Assembly (NCBI GenBank): GCA_001769975.1 | Contig: MEPW01000023.1 | Span: 1 to 64,000 of the forward strand | Source of the DNA: Bdellovibrionales bacterium RIFOXYA1_FULL_36_14 | GTDB taxonomy: Bacteria > Bdellovibrionota > Bacteriovoracia > Bacteriovoracales > Bacteriovoracaceae | Direction of reading: 5' to 3' | Length of the DNA stretch: 64,000 nucleotides | Shown: positions 40,497 to 51,256 of the stretch, piece by piece | How the letters are laid out: each line of letters starts with the position of its first letter | Numbering within the stretch: the first letter of the stretch is position 1 | Notes under the pieces: model-generated | Seen by the model: the letters and a program-made list of their open reading frames with translations, nothing else | Told to the model about the DNA's origin: nothing | Databases searched by the model: none | Translations under genes and position numbers: made by a program

Positions 40497-43400
40497 ATGA
40501 TGTTTGTAAGTACTAAAAACACATTCCTTTTAGCATTACTGACCGCAGCGCTGGTCCTGATGAGCTGTATTCAACCCCCACCTGCTTCTAAAAGTGCCGG
40601 AAAATATGGTGCAAACCCAACCACCCCCCGCATTAATCTTTCAAGTGGTACCACCACCATCACCGAATCAAATACCACAATAAATATACCAGTTTATTTG
40701 GATATAGCTAGCGGTAGCACGGTAACGGCTTTCTGGCGTATAGTAAATTCAGGCGATTTGCCGACAACCAGCGCTTTTTCAGTAGCTGCCGGGTCTGTCA
40801 GTATTCCTGCCGGATATAAAATTGGTAATATCGCACTGGTTGCTTCTGATGACTACCTCTACGAAACTAACGAAATTGTTTATCTAGAAATCTATAGTGT
40901 TACCGGGGCGATTATTTCAAATCCATCCACTAAATTTATTACCGTTATTGATAACGACTCTGGTAACAAACCGACCCTCTTTTTCCCATCTACCTTCGCG
41001 CAAACCACGGAAGATTCCACGGCCTCAATCAATGTAGCGGTTTCCATCAGTGCTCCTTTAAATATTGACGTGGATATTGCTTTTCTAGTTTATGGGGATG
41101 CCGTTTATCCAGCCGATCACGGGTTAACGAGTGGGATGATTCACTTCCCAAGAGGAACCACCACTTTGAATATCAACGTTCCTATTGTAAACGATGCAGT
41201 TTTAGAAAATAATGAAAATATTTATATCGAACTTATAGGTATTGACGAAATTCAACTCACACCAGCTACGAGTGTCTTTAATTTAAGTATTCTAGATGAT
41301 GAAGCAGGTGCGGTAATCAATTTCACACCCCCACTCACGATAACCGCTACAGAAAGTGATGGTGCGGTGTATGCCACTGTCAACCTTTCCTTTGCTCATG
41401 GTATTGATACCATCATTAACTTTACCGCCAGTGGCGATGCTACTTGGGGCGCCGACTACACCGCCTCCTCCAGCATTACTATTCCAGCGGGAATAACCAC
41501 TTATACCGTAACTTTCTCGCTGATTAATGATTTAAAAGACGAATACGATCAAACCATCGAATATATTCTAACAACTCCAAGCAGAGGCACGATTGGGGTC
41601 AATAACTCATTTGTTATCACTCTCCAAGATGACGATAATATTCCTACCTTAGCTTTTAATTCTTCCACTTCAAGCATTGTAGAAGGGCAGACCGGTTTTT
41701 TTAGTCGGATGATTCCACTTACTTTGAATGTGGCCAGCGAAAAAATAATTACCATCGATTATAATTTATCAGGCACAGCCACCGTTAATTTGGATTATAG
41801 CAATTTTACCGGTTTTACCGGAACCTCTTCTGGCTCGTTAACTATTGCCGCTGGATCAACATCATTTGATCTCTATTATATTGCCCACGGTGATCTGATT
41901 GATGAAGATAATGAAACAATTATTGTTGACCTGGCCACCACCAGTCAGGTTAATGTGGAGGCAACGGGAATCATTACTCATACCGTAACCATCGTGGATG
42001 AAGACCTCGTGCCGACCATATACTTCCCGCAAACCAGTGCCCTCATTGATGAAGATATGATTACTTATAGTGTAACGGTCAGTCTGCGCACGCCCTCCCA
42101 AAAAATAATCACCGCAGATTTTTCAACGGCAGCTGGCTCAGCTTCTCCTGGGGGAACGGATTACGACTTCCCAAGTGGAAGTATCATCACTTTTAATCCC
42201 GGAGAAATGACTAGTAATATACTCATTAGTGTAGTTAATGGAGATGGTGTTGAACCACTAGAGGATATCGTCCTCATCCTTGATTCCATAACTAATTCCG
42301 TAACCTCTACCCTGCCTGCCTACCCTGACACTTTCACCTTAAATATAGTTGATACCGACGCACTGGCTGAATTATCTTTTACTACATTATCATCAACCGT
42401 GGCTGAAAATATTTCTCCGGCCCGAATCAGTATTACGGCCATACTTGATAAAATCAGTGCAAGGGATACGGAATTTGAATTTGAATTATCAGGGACAGCT
42501 ACGACCAGCGCTCCTTATCAAGATGTTCTCTTACCGGCCATACCGATCATCATTCCAGCGGGCAGCTTAAGTACCATATTCAATCTAACTATGGTAAACG
42601 ATGTCCACTTAGAATCCACCGAGTATTTAACCCTCACCGCAACCAACTTAACAAGTTATGCGACCATCACCGATATTGCCTCTGTTACATACAACCTCAC
42701 CATTTTAGAAGACGATGTGATAATACCGCAAATCAGGTTTTCTTCCGCGAGTTCAATATATGTCACTGAAGATGCGACAAACTTTTCCATTCAAATTCAA
42801 AGCGATCGTTCCTTTGGTTTTGATATCGAAGCCTATATCACCTTAACTGCTTCGGAAACTACCGCAACCTCCAGTCCTTCAGCCTTCGCTGATTTTGACT
42901 GGCCGGGCTCAGTGACGGGAGTGGCCACAATTACGATACCGGCCTACGGTACCACCGCGGCTTTCGATATCGGGATATTCGAAGATATTGCTGACGAAAT
43001 AGATCCTGAATCCATTAGCTTAAAAATTGATTCAGTATCATTAGAGGCTACGGTAGGAAGTATTAACACCTCATTTATTTATATTAATGATGACGACGGA
43101 CCACCAAGTGTGGATTTTGTAGATGTAACTTTGGATGCGACAGAAGGGTTTTCTTTTACTGCTACAGTCACCCTAAACGCCACTTCGGCTTTTGATGTGT
43201 CTATCCCTATTTCCATAAACGGAGGTCTAACCACCGCCAATGCCAGCGACTACACCTTCGCGCCTTCAACTTTGAGTATTCCAGCAGGTAGCTTGATTGC
43301 CACCACCTCGCTTATTTCCATCACCGACGATTTATTAGACGAAGCCACGGAACATTTAGTTTTACAATTGGGAACCCTGGTGAACGCGGTAGCCGGACCA

Positions 43401-46400
43401 TCCAATCCGATGGATATAAGCTTAATTGATAATGATGATCCACCAACTATTTATTTTGAGGCCACTTCCGAGATCGTCAATGAAACCAACGCCAATATTA
43501 CGTTATCAACCACCATTTCACTGTCTGCAACTTCCGGCCAGGATATCACCGTCAATATCACATCCGCACTTTCCACCACCGCCATTTTGGGTGGCGATTA
43601 TATTTCTGATTCTGCCACGATCACTATTTTAGCAGGAGAAGTGATTTACTATGCTACCACAACTATTATAGGTGATTTCATTGATGAGTCTGATAAACAA
43701 ATTGTGTACGATTTGTCCGCGCCAACTAACGCTACTTTGGGAGCTACCACGGCTCACACTATCTTCATCATTGATGATGAAGCCACCCCTTCCATCTTCT
43801 TTAGTACCGCTACTGCCGCATTTATGGAAGGTGGTCTATACGCCTTTACTATTAATCTTACTGCCACCAGCGAATATGATGTAACCTTTGATCTGGATTA
43901 TAATTTGCTAACGACGGCGTCCATGACCTTGGGAGTGGATCACACTTTTGCCACTGGATCATTAACGATATTGGCCGGCAACCTCTCAGTTACCAGCACT
44001 CCTTTTAATATTATTAATGATGGTTTTTATGACGAGGAAATTTTAGTTATTGATCTGGTAAACCCCATCAATACAGCGACGTCGGCTCCGGCCACCATTA
44101 CGGCAACGCTGTTTGATACTTCGGCTAAACCATTGGTCAGTATGTCACAAAATAGTATTACATTGTACGAACCAGGAGCAGGGGCCACAACCACTTATAC
44201 CGTCACGTTTTCGCAAACAGAAGCCTCTGGGCTTGATACTGAAATATATTTCTCTCTGTCCGGAACTGCTGTAAGTGGAGTCGATTTTACCATTCCAGCC
44301 AGTCCCGTTACTATTTTAGAAGGCAGTACCTCCGCCTATGCACTTATCACTATTTTAGACGACACTCCCGCAATTGATCCAGGTGAATATTTTGATCTGC
44401 AGATTACCAGTATCACCGGAGCTTCCACCAGTGCGTATGACAGCTTACATGTCTTTATTAATGATGCTGGAACAGAAGATGCTAGTGCTTCATTAACTCC
44501 CACCATGATTACGATCACGGAAGGAGCAACCTTCGAAATCGAATTTAGAATTAATGAGCCGATTACTGAAGATATCACGATGTCATATCGACTGGCACCT
44601 CCTCCTACTTCCTCAGCTACACCTACTGATATATCTCCCTCTTTAGGAAATATTTTAATTACTGCGGGCAGTACCAATACCAGTGTTATATTTACCGCCA
44701 TAAACGACACGCTAGATGAATTTGATGAAATTGGATACATTGAAATTACGGGAACATCCACTGGGGTTATCTCTACCACCAATGCCACGGCTACCGTAAC
44801 CATTCTTGATAATGATCCGTTAACTAGAGTCAGTTTTCAATCTGTTGCTGCCAGTACCAATGAATCCTCACCGGTGGGATCATTTACCTTTGTGCTGGAT
44901 AATATCGTTGGCAAAAATGTAGGCATTCCATATACCGTGGCGGCTACTTCAACGGCGATCAATCCCACCGATCATGATCTAGTATCTGGTACGGCTACCA
45001 TCACCGAAGGAAATACCAGCATTACCGTCACCTTTAGTATCGTCAATGATTCCATCGATGAATACAATGAAACTGTTGTAGCGCAAATGGGTCCTCCTAT
45101 AAATGCAAACGTCGGCACAATTGTTAATCATACTCTGACCATTCTTGACGATGATCCAGCTCCCTTTGTTAACTTTGCCACCACTTCCCTAACCGTGATG
45201 GAAAGTGTTGGAGTGGTCAGCATTGATATAACCCTCAGTAGCACTTCCGAAAAAATCATGAGTTTGCCATATGAATTTGGGCCTGGTACTTTAGCCACCT
45301 ATGGGCAAGACCATGACTTACCTAATAATGGAAGCATAAGTATTCCTTCAGGAGCCTCTTCCCATACTGCGACCTTCACGATCATTGATGATACTCAGTA
45401 TGAAGACACTGAAGCTGTAGAAATCACCATGCTGGCACCAATGAATCTGGAACTAGGTACCACCGTTACCGCCAGCGTACACATCGTTGATAATGATCTG
45501 CCACCCACGGTGCAATTTACGATGGCCACCTCCACTATTCAAGAAGACACCGGCACATCACGAATTCAATTCTCACTCAATCCGGCCAGTGGAAAAGCTA
45601 CGACGGTCTACTACTCAGTCCAACCAGCCTCCACCGCACAAGGATTGGGAATTGATCACAATTTAGTGGACGGATCAACCGTTATACCGGCCGGTCAAAC
45701 CATTGCCTACACCACCGTTTTTGATATCAATGATGATGTACTAACAGAAAACCCCGAGACCATCGTAGTCAATCTTGATAGCGCTACCAACGCCAACGTC
45801 GGTGCACTCACTTCTCATACCATGACTATTATCGACAATGATCAAATTAAAGTGGCCATTGGAGCTGAGCATACCTGTACTTTAGTGGATGGCGGAGTCT
45901 ATTGTTGGGGAGACAATACTTATGGACAAAGAGGAATGGAAGTAATAGACGACGCATTTGGTGATGAGCCCGGAGAAGATCTAGCGCTACTTACCGCTCA
46001 AGGTACTGTTGATCTAGGAACAGGCTTTAGTGTTAAACAAATTGTAGCAGGAAGCTATCATAACTGTGCCCTATCCACCGCCGGACAGGTCAAGTGTTGG
46101 GGTCTTAATAACGAGGGACAACTAGGACTAGGTGATGCTATTGATCGTGGCAGACTGGGCAGTCAAATGGGTGATGACTTACCAACTGTCAACATTGATC
46201 CAGGAGTAACTGTCACCAAACTATCAGCAGGCGAACAACATACCTGTGCTCTTTTAAGTAATCAAACCATCAAGTGTTGGGGTTCAAATAATTCAGGTAA
46301 CCTAGGTCAACCATCTATCTTAAACCTCGGTACAACCCCAGATGATATTTTTAATATAAGCCCCATTCTCTTTACCAGTGCTCCAAGAGATGTAGTGTCC

Positions 46401-47081
46401 GGTTCCAATCATAACTGCGCAAGATTTGCAGGACCAAATCTTGAATGCTGGGGCGAAAACAGTGATGGACAACTAGGGTACGATAATAATATTGATACTG
46501 GTGGATCAGTGGGAGATTTCTCCCCTGCCAATTATGTAGAACTTAACGGTACCGTGTTTACTGACATGTCCCTCGGTCACCGTCATACCTGTATTTTGGC
46601 TGCCAGTACCAGCGAGGCTAAATGCTTCGGCGAAAACACCTACGGGCAACTGGGACTTGGAGACACCATCAACAGGGGCGATATGGTCGGTGATATGTTA
46701 AACTTGAATCCCCTACCACTGCCTGGTGGAGTAACAATTAAAAAAATAAGTAGCGGTTATAACCATAACTGTATGCTTTATAGTAATAATCAGACCAGAT
46801 GCTTTGGTAGAAATGACTTGGGTCAGCTAGGATCTGATGACTCTATTGATTGGGGTGATGACCCCACTGAAACTGCTAGCAACGCTGCGGTTATTAATAT
46901 TAATGGAAGCACCGTTATGACAGATATATTCTCAGGGGGAAATCATAGTTGTGGCGCCATAGATTCTCGAACCATTAAATGTTGGGGTAATAACAGTAGT
47001 GGGCAATTACTGACAGAAGACACCATTCCATATGGATCAAGTGTCGATACCGTCACCAATTCAGCAACTTTAGGTTTCTAA
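40497..47081 (+). CDS. 2194-aa lipoprotein: about 15 Calx-beta domains plus 7 RCC1 repeats
   Basis: Lipobox LVLMSC. Repeated pattern (P)P.I.F......v.E......i.v.l...s...i.i.y......a..g.D(y)....g...ipaG.......i.DD..dE..E...l.l......g.....tl.I.DdD. C-terminal repeats G..H.C.l.....kCWG.N..GQLG. Confidence 0.9.
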   Translation: MMFVSTKNTFLLALLTAALVLMSCIQPPPASKSAGKYGANPTTPRINLSSGTTTITESNTTINIPVYLDIASGSTVTAFWRIVNSGDLPTTSAFSVAAGSVSIPAGYKIGNIALVASDDYLYETNEIVYLEIYSVTGAIISNPSTKFITVIDNDSGNKPTLFFPSTFAQTTEDSTASINVAVSISAPLNIDVDIAFLVYGDAVYPADHGLTSGMIHFPRGTTTLNINVPIVNDAVLENNENIYIELIGIDEIQLTPATSVFNLSILDDEAGAVINFTPPLTITATESDGAVYATVNLSFAHGIDTIINFTASGDATWGADYTASSSITIPAGITTYTVTFSLINDLKDEYDQTIEYILTTPSRGTIGVNNSFVITLQDDDNIPTLAFNSSTSSIVEGQTGFFSRMIPLTLNVASEKIITIDYNLSGTATVNLDYSNFTGFTGTSSGSLTIAAGSTSFDLYYIAHGDLIDEDNETIIVDLATTSQVNVEATGIITHTVTIVDEDLVPTIYFPQTSALIDEDMITYSVTVSLRTPSQKIITADFSTAAGSASPGGTDYDFPSGSIITFNPGEMTSNILISVVNGDGVEPLEDIVLILDSITNSVTSTLPAYPDTFTLNIVDTDALAELSFTTLSSTVAENISPARISITAILDKISARDTEFEFELSGTATTSAPYQDVLLPAIPIIIPAGSLSTIFNLTMVNDVHLESTEYLTLTATNLTSYATITDIASVTYNLTILEDDVIIPQIRFSSASSIYVTEDATNFSIQIQSDRSFGFDIEAYITLTASETTATSSPSAFADFDWPGSVTGVATITIPAYGTTAAFDIGIFEDIADEIDPESISLKIDSVSLEATVGSINTSFIYINDDDGPPSVDFVDVTLDATEGFSFTATVTLNATSAFDVSIPISINGGLTTANASDYTFAPSTLSIPAGSLIATTSLISITDDLLDEATEHLVLQLGTLVNAVAGPSNPMDISLIDNDDPPTIYFEATSEIVNETNANITLSTTISLSATSGQDITVNITSALSTTAILGGDYISDSATITILAGEVIYYATTTIIGDFIDESDKQIVYDLSAPTNATLGATTAHTIFIIDDEATPSIFFSTATAAFMEGGLYAFTINLTATSEYDVTFDLDYNLLTTASMTLGVDHTFATGSLTILAGNLSVTSTPFNIINDGFYDEEILVIDLVNPINTATSAPATITATLFDTSAKPLVSMSQNSITLYEPGAGATTTYTVTFSQTEASGLDTEIYFSLSGTAVSGVDFTIPASPVTILEGSTSAYALITILDDTPAIDPGEYFDLQITSITGASTSAYDSLHVFINDAGTEDASASLTPTMITITEGATFEIEFRINEPITEDITMSYRLAPPPTSSATPTDISPSLGNILITAGSTNTSVIFTAINDTLDEFDEIGYIEITGTSTGVISTTNATATVTILDNDPLTRVSFQSVAASTNESSPVGSFTFVLDNIVGKNVGIPYTVAATSTAINPTDHDLVSGTATITEGNTSITVTFSIVNDSIDEYNETVVAQMGPPINANVGTIVNHTLTILDDDPAPFVNFATTSLTVMESVGVVSIDITLSSTSEKIMSLPYEFGPGTLATYGQDHDLPNNGSISIPSGASSHTATFTIIDDTQYEDTEAVEITMLAPMNLELGTTVTASVHIVDNDLPPTVQFTMATSTIQEDTGTSRIQFSLNPASGKATTVYYSVQPASTAQGLGIDHNLVDGSTVIPAGQTIAYTTVFDINDDVLTENPETIVVNLDSATNANVGALTSHTMTIIDNDQIKVAIGAEHTCTLVDGGVYCWGDNTYGQRGMEVIDDAFGDEPGEDLALLTAQGTVDLGTGFSVKQIVAGSYHNCALSTAGQVKCWGLNNEGQLGLGDAIDRGRLGSQMGDDLPTVNIDPGVTVTKLSAGEQHTCALLSNQTIKCWGSNNSGNLGQPSILNLGTTPDDIFNISPILFTSAPRDVVSGSNHNCARFAGPNLECWGENSDGQLGYDNNIDTGGSVGDFSPANYVELNGTVFTDMSLGHRHTCILAASTSEAKCFGENTYGQLGLGDTINRGDMVGDMLNLNPLPLPGGVTIKKISSGYNHNCMLYSNNQTRCFGRNDLGQLGSDDSIDWGDDPTETASNAAVININGSTVMTDIFSGGNHSCGAIDSRTIKCWGNNSSGQLLTEDTIPYGSSVDTVTNSATLGF

Positions 47082-48007
47082 TTACAAAGCGCTCGCATAT
47101 GGTATAAAACACCTTCCGTCAAACCTTGTGGTTCGTACCCTCCTTCCAGATAAGAAATAATCCGACCTTTAAAAGAAGGAGTAGATTCCATGATTATCTT
47201 AGTGAACTCACCGTAGACCTCACTCGATAAATTTATACCCGATAAAAAATCCCTCGCATGGGCATCAAACCCCGCCGAAATCAAAATAAAATCTGGCCCA
47301 AAATTTTGTACAATTGGTACAATCTCATTATTAAAAACCTCCAGATATTCCTTATCACCACTATGAATTTTCATAGGAAAATTTCGGTTATATCCTTTTC
47401 CGGTGTCACGCCCGTTTTCATTACTAGCTCCGGTTCCCGGATAATGTGGATACTGGTGCAAGCTGATATAATAAACGCTGTGGTCCTCGTAAAAAATTTC
47501 TTCAGTTCCGTTACCATGATGAACGTCCCAATCCAAAATTAATATTTTCTTTATTTGGTGTTTTGCTTGCAGATACTTCGCAGTAATGGCCACATTATTA
47601 AACAAACAAAAGCCCATTGGTTTATTAGTTTCCGCATGATGACCAGGTGGTCTTGCGGCAATAAAGGCCCGTTTAAAGTTGCCTTTCATAATTTCATCGC
47701 TCGCCAAAATACCGGCACCCGCGGCATACAACGCCACCTCAAATGAATTTTTACAAATAACGGTATCAGCATCCAGTGCTTTGATTTCTCTGATGGATGC
47801 TTCTTCTATTCTTTTAATATGGGATTCAGGATGAACTCGAAGTAAATCTTCCCGCTTGGCCTTAATTGGCTTTTTAATGACCAACTTATCTCTAAACGAA
47901 CAATGCTCAATGCCAGCATTAATCCAATCCAAACGAAACTTGGTTTCTGGATGATCATCAGTTTCATGTTGTTTAAAGATGTCGTCGTAGATATAGAGTA
48001 AGGACAT
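47078..48007 (-). CDS. Histone deacetylase / AcuC / AphA superfamily protein
   Basis: RPPGHHAETNKPMGFCLFNNVAITAKYL, ILDWDVHHGNGTEEIFYEDHSVYYISLHQYPHYPGTG, LISAGFDAHARDFL, LEGGYEPQGL. ORF track start is 48049; ATG at 48007 has a good RBS (agggga). Confidence 0.93.
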   Translation of the reverse strand: MSLLYIYDDIFKQHETDDHPETKFRLDWINAGIEHCSFRDKLVIKKPIKAKREDLLRVHPESHIKRIEEASIREIKALDADTVICKNSFEVALYAAGAGILASDEIMKGNFKRAFIAARPPGHHAETNKPMGFCLFNNVAITAKYLQAKHQIKKILILDWDVHHGNGTEEIFYEDHSVYYISLHQYPHYPGTGASNENGRDTGKGYNRNFPMKIHSGDKEYLEVFNNEIVPIVQNFGPDFILISAGFDAHARDFLSGINLSSEVYGEFTKIIMESTPSFKGRIISYLEGGYEPQGLTEGVLYHMRALCN

Positions 48008-48109
48008 AACTTCTCCCCTTAGGTTAGCAAAACTGTCAGATATTAACATAAATGTGAAATAATAAACAAATGATAAAATGATTAGCGCATGTAGTCTTTA
48101 GAGATTTTT

Positions 48110-48868
48110 GTGGAATTTAAATTATATAATGGATTAAGTATGACCAATTTTTTTAAAACCACCGTCCAACCCAAGAATTTACTCTTAAAAGTATTTTTCG
48201 TTTTATTTTTTTATAAATTCTATAAATTTATCATCGCCCAATCTTTAGGCCATCACAATTATTACCTCCTTGAATATTTCCATTCCATTTATCGCCTAAT
48301 CGCAATACTGCTGGCCTTTTATTGGATAAGTCATTTATATCCGTCACCCAAAAAACAATTTATCATATCCAATCGCCCCTTAGTCCTTCTAAATCTTGGC
48401 ATCTTCTTCCCTCTTTTTTTTATCATACGATACCTTAACTATGATTTTAGCTTTCATTTCAATCAATTTTTTCAAGAACTAGGTTTTTGTGTGTTAGTGG
48501 GCCTATTTGAAGAATTTTTTTTTCGTGGGTTGATGCTCACTCTATTTTTTAACTACTTTACCAAGTCCAAGGCCATTATTTTTTCTTCTCTTATTTTTAT
48601 GATTTGGCATCTTGATGTCACTCAAAATCACCTTGAATTGTTTACAATTTTCTTGGCCAGCATTTATTTTTCCCTTAATTTCACCTCCGGAATATCACTT
48701 CTGGTTTTAGCTTTTTTCCATTTTTTATGGGATTTGATTATTTCAGGTTTTGGGTGGGAGGTTTTTAAACATCCGACCACGAATTTTTACGATGAATACC
48801 TGAGAATTGCTTTACTCATTACTTTTAGCTGGTTTATCTATGTATATAATAAGCGTAAAAAAAATTAG
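48110..48868 (+). CDS. CPBP-family (Abi/CAAX) intramembrane metalloprotease
   Basis: Multi-TM; motif 1 FEEFFFRG, motif 2 FMIWHLD, motif 3 FFHFLWDLI. Internal ATG at 48140 is an alternative start. Confidence 0.85.
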   Translation: MEFKLYNGLSMTNFFKTTVQPKNLLLKVFFVLFFYKFYKFIIAQSLGHHNYYLLEYFHSIYRLIAILLAFYWISHLYPSPKKQFIISNRPLVLLNLGIFFPLFFIIRYLNYDFSFHFNQFFQELGFCVLVGLFEEFFFRGLMLTLFFNYFTKSKAIIFSSLIFMIWHLDVTQNHLELFTIFLASIYFSLNFTSGISLLVLAFFHFLWDLIISGFGWEVFKHPTTNFYDEYLRIALLITFSWFIYVYNKRKKN

Positions 48869-48978
48869 TTCAAATCAAACAGCCAATTTCTCTTTTATTA
48901 TCATTGATATTTTTATAAGTTAAATCGACAAAAATGATTGTTTTTGATATAGAAATCTTTTAACGCTGGAGTCTTAAT

Positions 48979-49812
48979 TTGGCAGAATACATCGAAAAAT
49001 ATGTAGGTAACAAATCCCCGCTTCGAGCGTCAGTAGTCATCGATACGGAGCTAATTGAGCAAATCAGAAAAATGCAAAAGTTATCTCCCGTAAGTACCAT
49101 AGGTCTCGGCAGGGCCTTATCAGGTGCACTGCTTTTAGCTTCTAATACCAAAAACAATCATAAAGTCGGCCTGCAATTTAAGGGCATAGGCCCCCTTGGA
49201 AGTATCTATGCGGAGGCCAATTACGAAGGGCAAACCAGAGGTTGTGTCAGTAATCCGGGACTCATCATGGAAAAGCCCGAAGACAATTTTAGCCTAAAAA
49301 ACACCCTAGGCTTAGGTGAGCTGACCGTATTTAACAATATGGGAGACGGAGGAATGTACCAAGGACGCGTCCTTCTACAAACTTCAGAGATTGGTGATGA
49401 CATTGCTTTTTTTCTCTATCAATCCCAGCAAATTCCCTCCATCGTTTCACTTGGTATTTATCTGGACAAAAATGGGATTGTTCAAGGAAGCGGCGGTATT
49501 ATCGTCGAGCTCATGCCAGGACATACTGAGGAATTAATCAATCAGCTTGAAAAAAATGTTTCCAAGATTAAATCTATTTCCTCGATGATTTCAGATCATG
49601 CCAGTCATGATGAAATTATGAACGCTTTTTTATCTGGAATTGAGATGAATTCGATGAATCATCATAGGGAAATTGAATTTAAATGTGAATGTAGTGAAGA
49701 ACGGGCAGCACGTTCTCTAAGCCTTTTAGAAAAAAATACCAAAAGCTCTGAAAAAGATTTCAAAATCACCTGCGAGTTTTGCGGAAAGGAATACCTACTC
49801 TCCCCCAAATAA
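48979..49812 (+). CDS. hslO: Redox-regulated chaperone Hsp33
   Basis: TTG start. SPVSTIGLGRALSGALLLAS; NNMGDGGMYQGRVLLQTSEIGDDIAFFLYQSQQIPS; zinc-site cysteines FKCECSEERA...CEFCGKEY. Confidence 0.93.
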   Translation: MAEYIEKYVGNKSPLRASVVIDTELIEQIRKMQKLSPVSTIGLGRALSGALLLASNTKNNHKVGLQFKGIGPLGSIYAEANYEGQTRGCVSNPGLIMEKPEDNFSLKNTLGLGELTVFNNMGDGGMYQGRVLLQTSEIGDDIAFFLYQSQQIPSIVSLGIYLDKNGIVQGSGGIIVELMPGHTEELINQLEKNVSKIKSISSMISDHASHDEIMNAFLSGIEMNSMNHHREIEFKCECSEERAARSLSLLEKNTKSSEKDFKITCEFCGKEYLLSPK

Positions 49813-49846
49813 ATGATGTCTGTTGAAGATTAGAAATAATGAATAT

Positions 49847-50128
49847 TTAATGAACCAGATTGTAGGCCCGAAATATTCCCACAATGCTTACAAAAATCCA
49901 AAAGGTATTAAGTAAAATATAAGCATAGTCTTTTTTTAGAGTGGAACACCAAGAAAGTATTACAGAGTCTATGGTGTTTAAAACCCAAACAAACATAAAG
50001 GGACTACTAGAGCCGAGCCAGCTTACCAGACTAAAGCTAAATATTCTCATTAACACACCAACCATTTCGATAGTGCGAATGTTTGTTAAAATTTTCTGGT
50101 TAATTGGATACAAAAGTGTCATTTTCAT
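49847..50128 (-). CDS. Small putative membrane protein
   Basis: 93-aa ORF, three hydrophobic segments; no family recognised. Confidence 0.45.
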   Translation of the reverse strand: MKMTLLYPINQKILTNIRTIEMVGVLMRIFSFSLVSWLGSSSPFMFVWVLNTIDSVILSWCSTLKKDYAYILLNTFWIFVSIVGIFRAYNLVH

Positions 50129-50221
50129 TGAGCCCCTTTTATAATGATATATTTAATAAATCTAGAAATAAATATCAGAATGACTTAAAAGAAGTTACAA
50201 TTTTATTATAAGGGAAGGTTT

Positions 50222-50860
50222 ATGAAGCTTTTCGTTTTATTGATAATTATTTTTGGAAAAACTTTTGCCAACGAAAACACATCCATTGTGTGTAAGGAAA
50301 ATCGATCAAGAGAACTCCAAACCATTGTTAAGGCGAGTCAGGATGCGCGAAAAAATTTTGAAAATTTGACCCAAGAACAGCTGAACTTATTGGGAAAAAA
50401 AGATAACGAACATCTTTTACGGATCGAGAAAATTTTTAAAGAAGGATGTTTAACATCATCTGAAGATTTTGCAGCCGCCGCAATGGTGTTTCAATATGGT
50501 GCAACCTCAAAACATTTTTTTCAATCATTTTTATGGGCAAAAAAAGCAGTTGAACTGGGTGATACTACTCAAAAACGTTTAATGGCACTTTCAATTGATC
50601 GCTATCTAATAAGTATTAACCATAAGCAAATTTTTGCCAGCCAGGCCTTTAAACCTGATAGGCCTAAAAATAGTTGCTGGTGTCTTGAGATGGTGGAAAA
50701 AAGTTTTCCTGACAAACTGAGATTACATTATATGGGCAATAATTTAAATGCACAGATAACTTGGTTAAAGGGCCTTAATAAAAACAATAAATGTCCTCAG
50801 ATTTATTGTAACAAGAAAAGAAAGAATTCTCCCAAGGGAACAGTGCCAGGGTTTTGGTAA
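50222..50860 (+). CDS. Secreted hypothetical protein (resembles DUF6624-type)
   Basis: Signal peptide MKLFVLLIIIFGKTFA; AAAMVFQYGATSKHFFQSFLWAKKAVELGDTTQKRLMALSIDRYLISINHKQIFASQAF. Confidence 0.65.
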   Translation: MKLFVLLIIIFGKTFANENTSIVCKENRSRELQTIVKASQDARKNFENLTQEQLNLLGKKDNEHLLRIEKIFKEGCLTSSEDFAAAAMVFQYGATSKHFFQSFLWAKKAVELGDTTQKRLMALSIDRYLISINHKQIFASQAFKPDRPKNSCWCLEMVEKSFPDKLRLHYMGNNLNAQITWLKGLNKNNKCPQIYCNKKRKNSPKGTVPGFW

Positions 50861-50973
50861 ATTTTATTCGTAGTCTTTAAAGAATGCCTACACCTACGTA
50901 GAGTCTTAGCGTTCACTTATCTTGTCTATTTATAATTTAGAGTTTAGCCTGATTGTTTTCCTCAAAATGTCTG

Positions 50974-51256
50974 TCCCGGACGGGTACTTAGGATTTAAAT
51001 ACTGATCCATTTTATTTTGTCCAAAATCCTTGATCGTTTTGCGCTTATTGCTTTTGGATCGATAAAAGTTGATATTGGAGAGATCGTTGCTAACTCTCTT
51101 ATCAACGATCTCTTTAACTTTTCGAGTAATAGCATGGTTTCAATGATCCAAAATATTTTTCAAAAAAGTCTTACAGTGAAAAATATTTTTATTCACTCAT
51201 ATTAACACTTGGATTTTCAATTTGAGAATCAAGAGACAAAGTACCCTTCCCGGACA
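50974..51256. mobile_element. MITE-like / degenerate transposable element with terminal inverted repeats
   Basis: TGTCCCGGACGGGTACTT at 50974 and reverse complement of AAGTACCCTTCCCGGACA ending 51256 (16/18 match). Nested internal inverted repeats; no credible ORF. Confidence 0.5.

Noticed and set aside
44336-44803. 155-aa antisense ORF inside the Calx-beta gene
   Set aside because: Opposite strand of a strongly supported repeat protein; a composition artefact of Thr/Ala/Ile-rich codons.
51017-51205. 62-aa ORF inside the inverted-repeat element
   Set aside because: Short, spans internal hairpins, no recognisable transposase motif; more likely non-coding.
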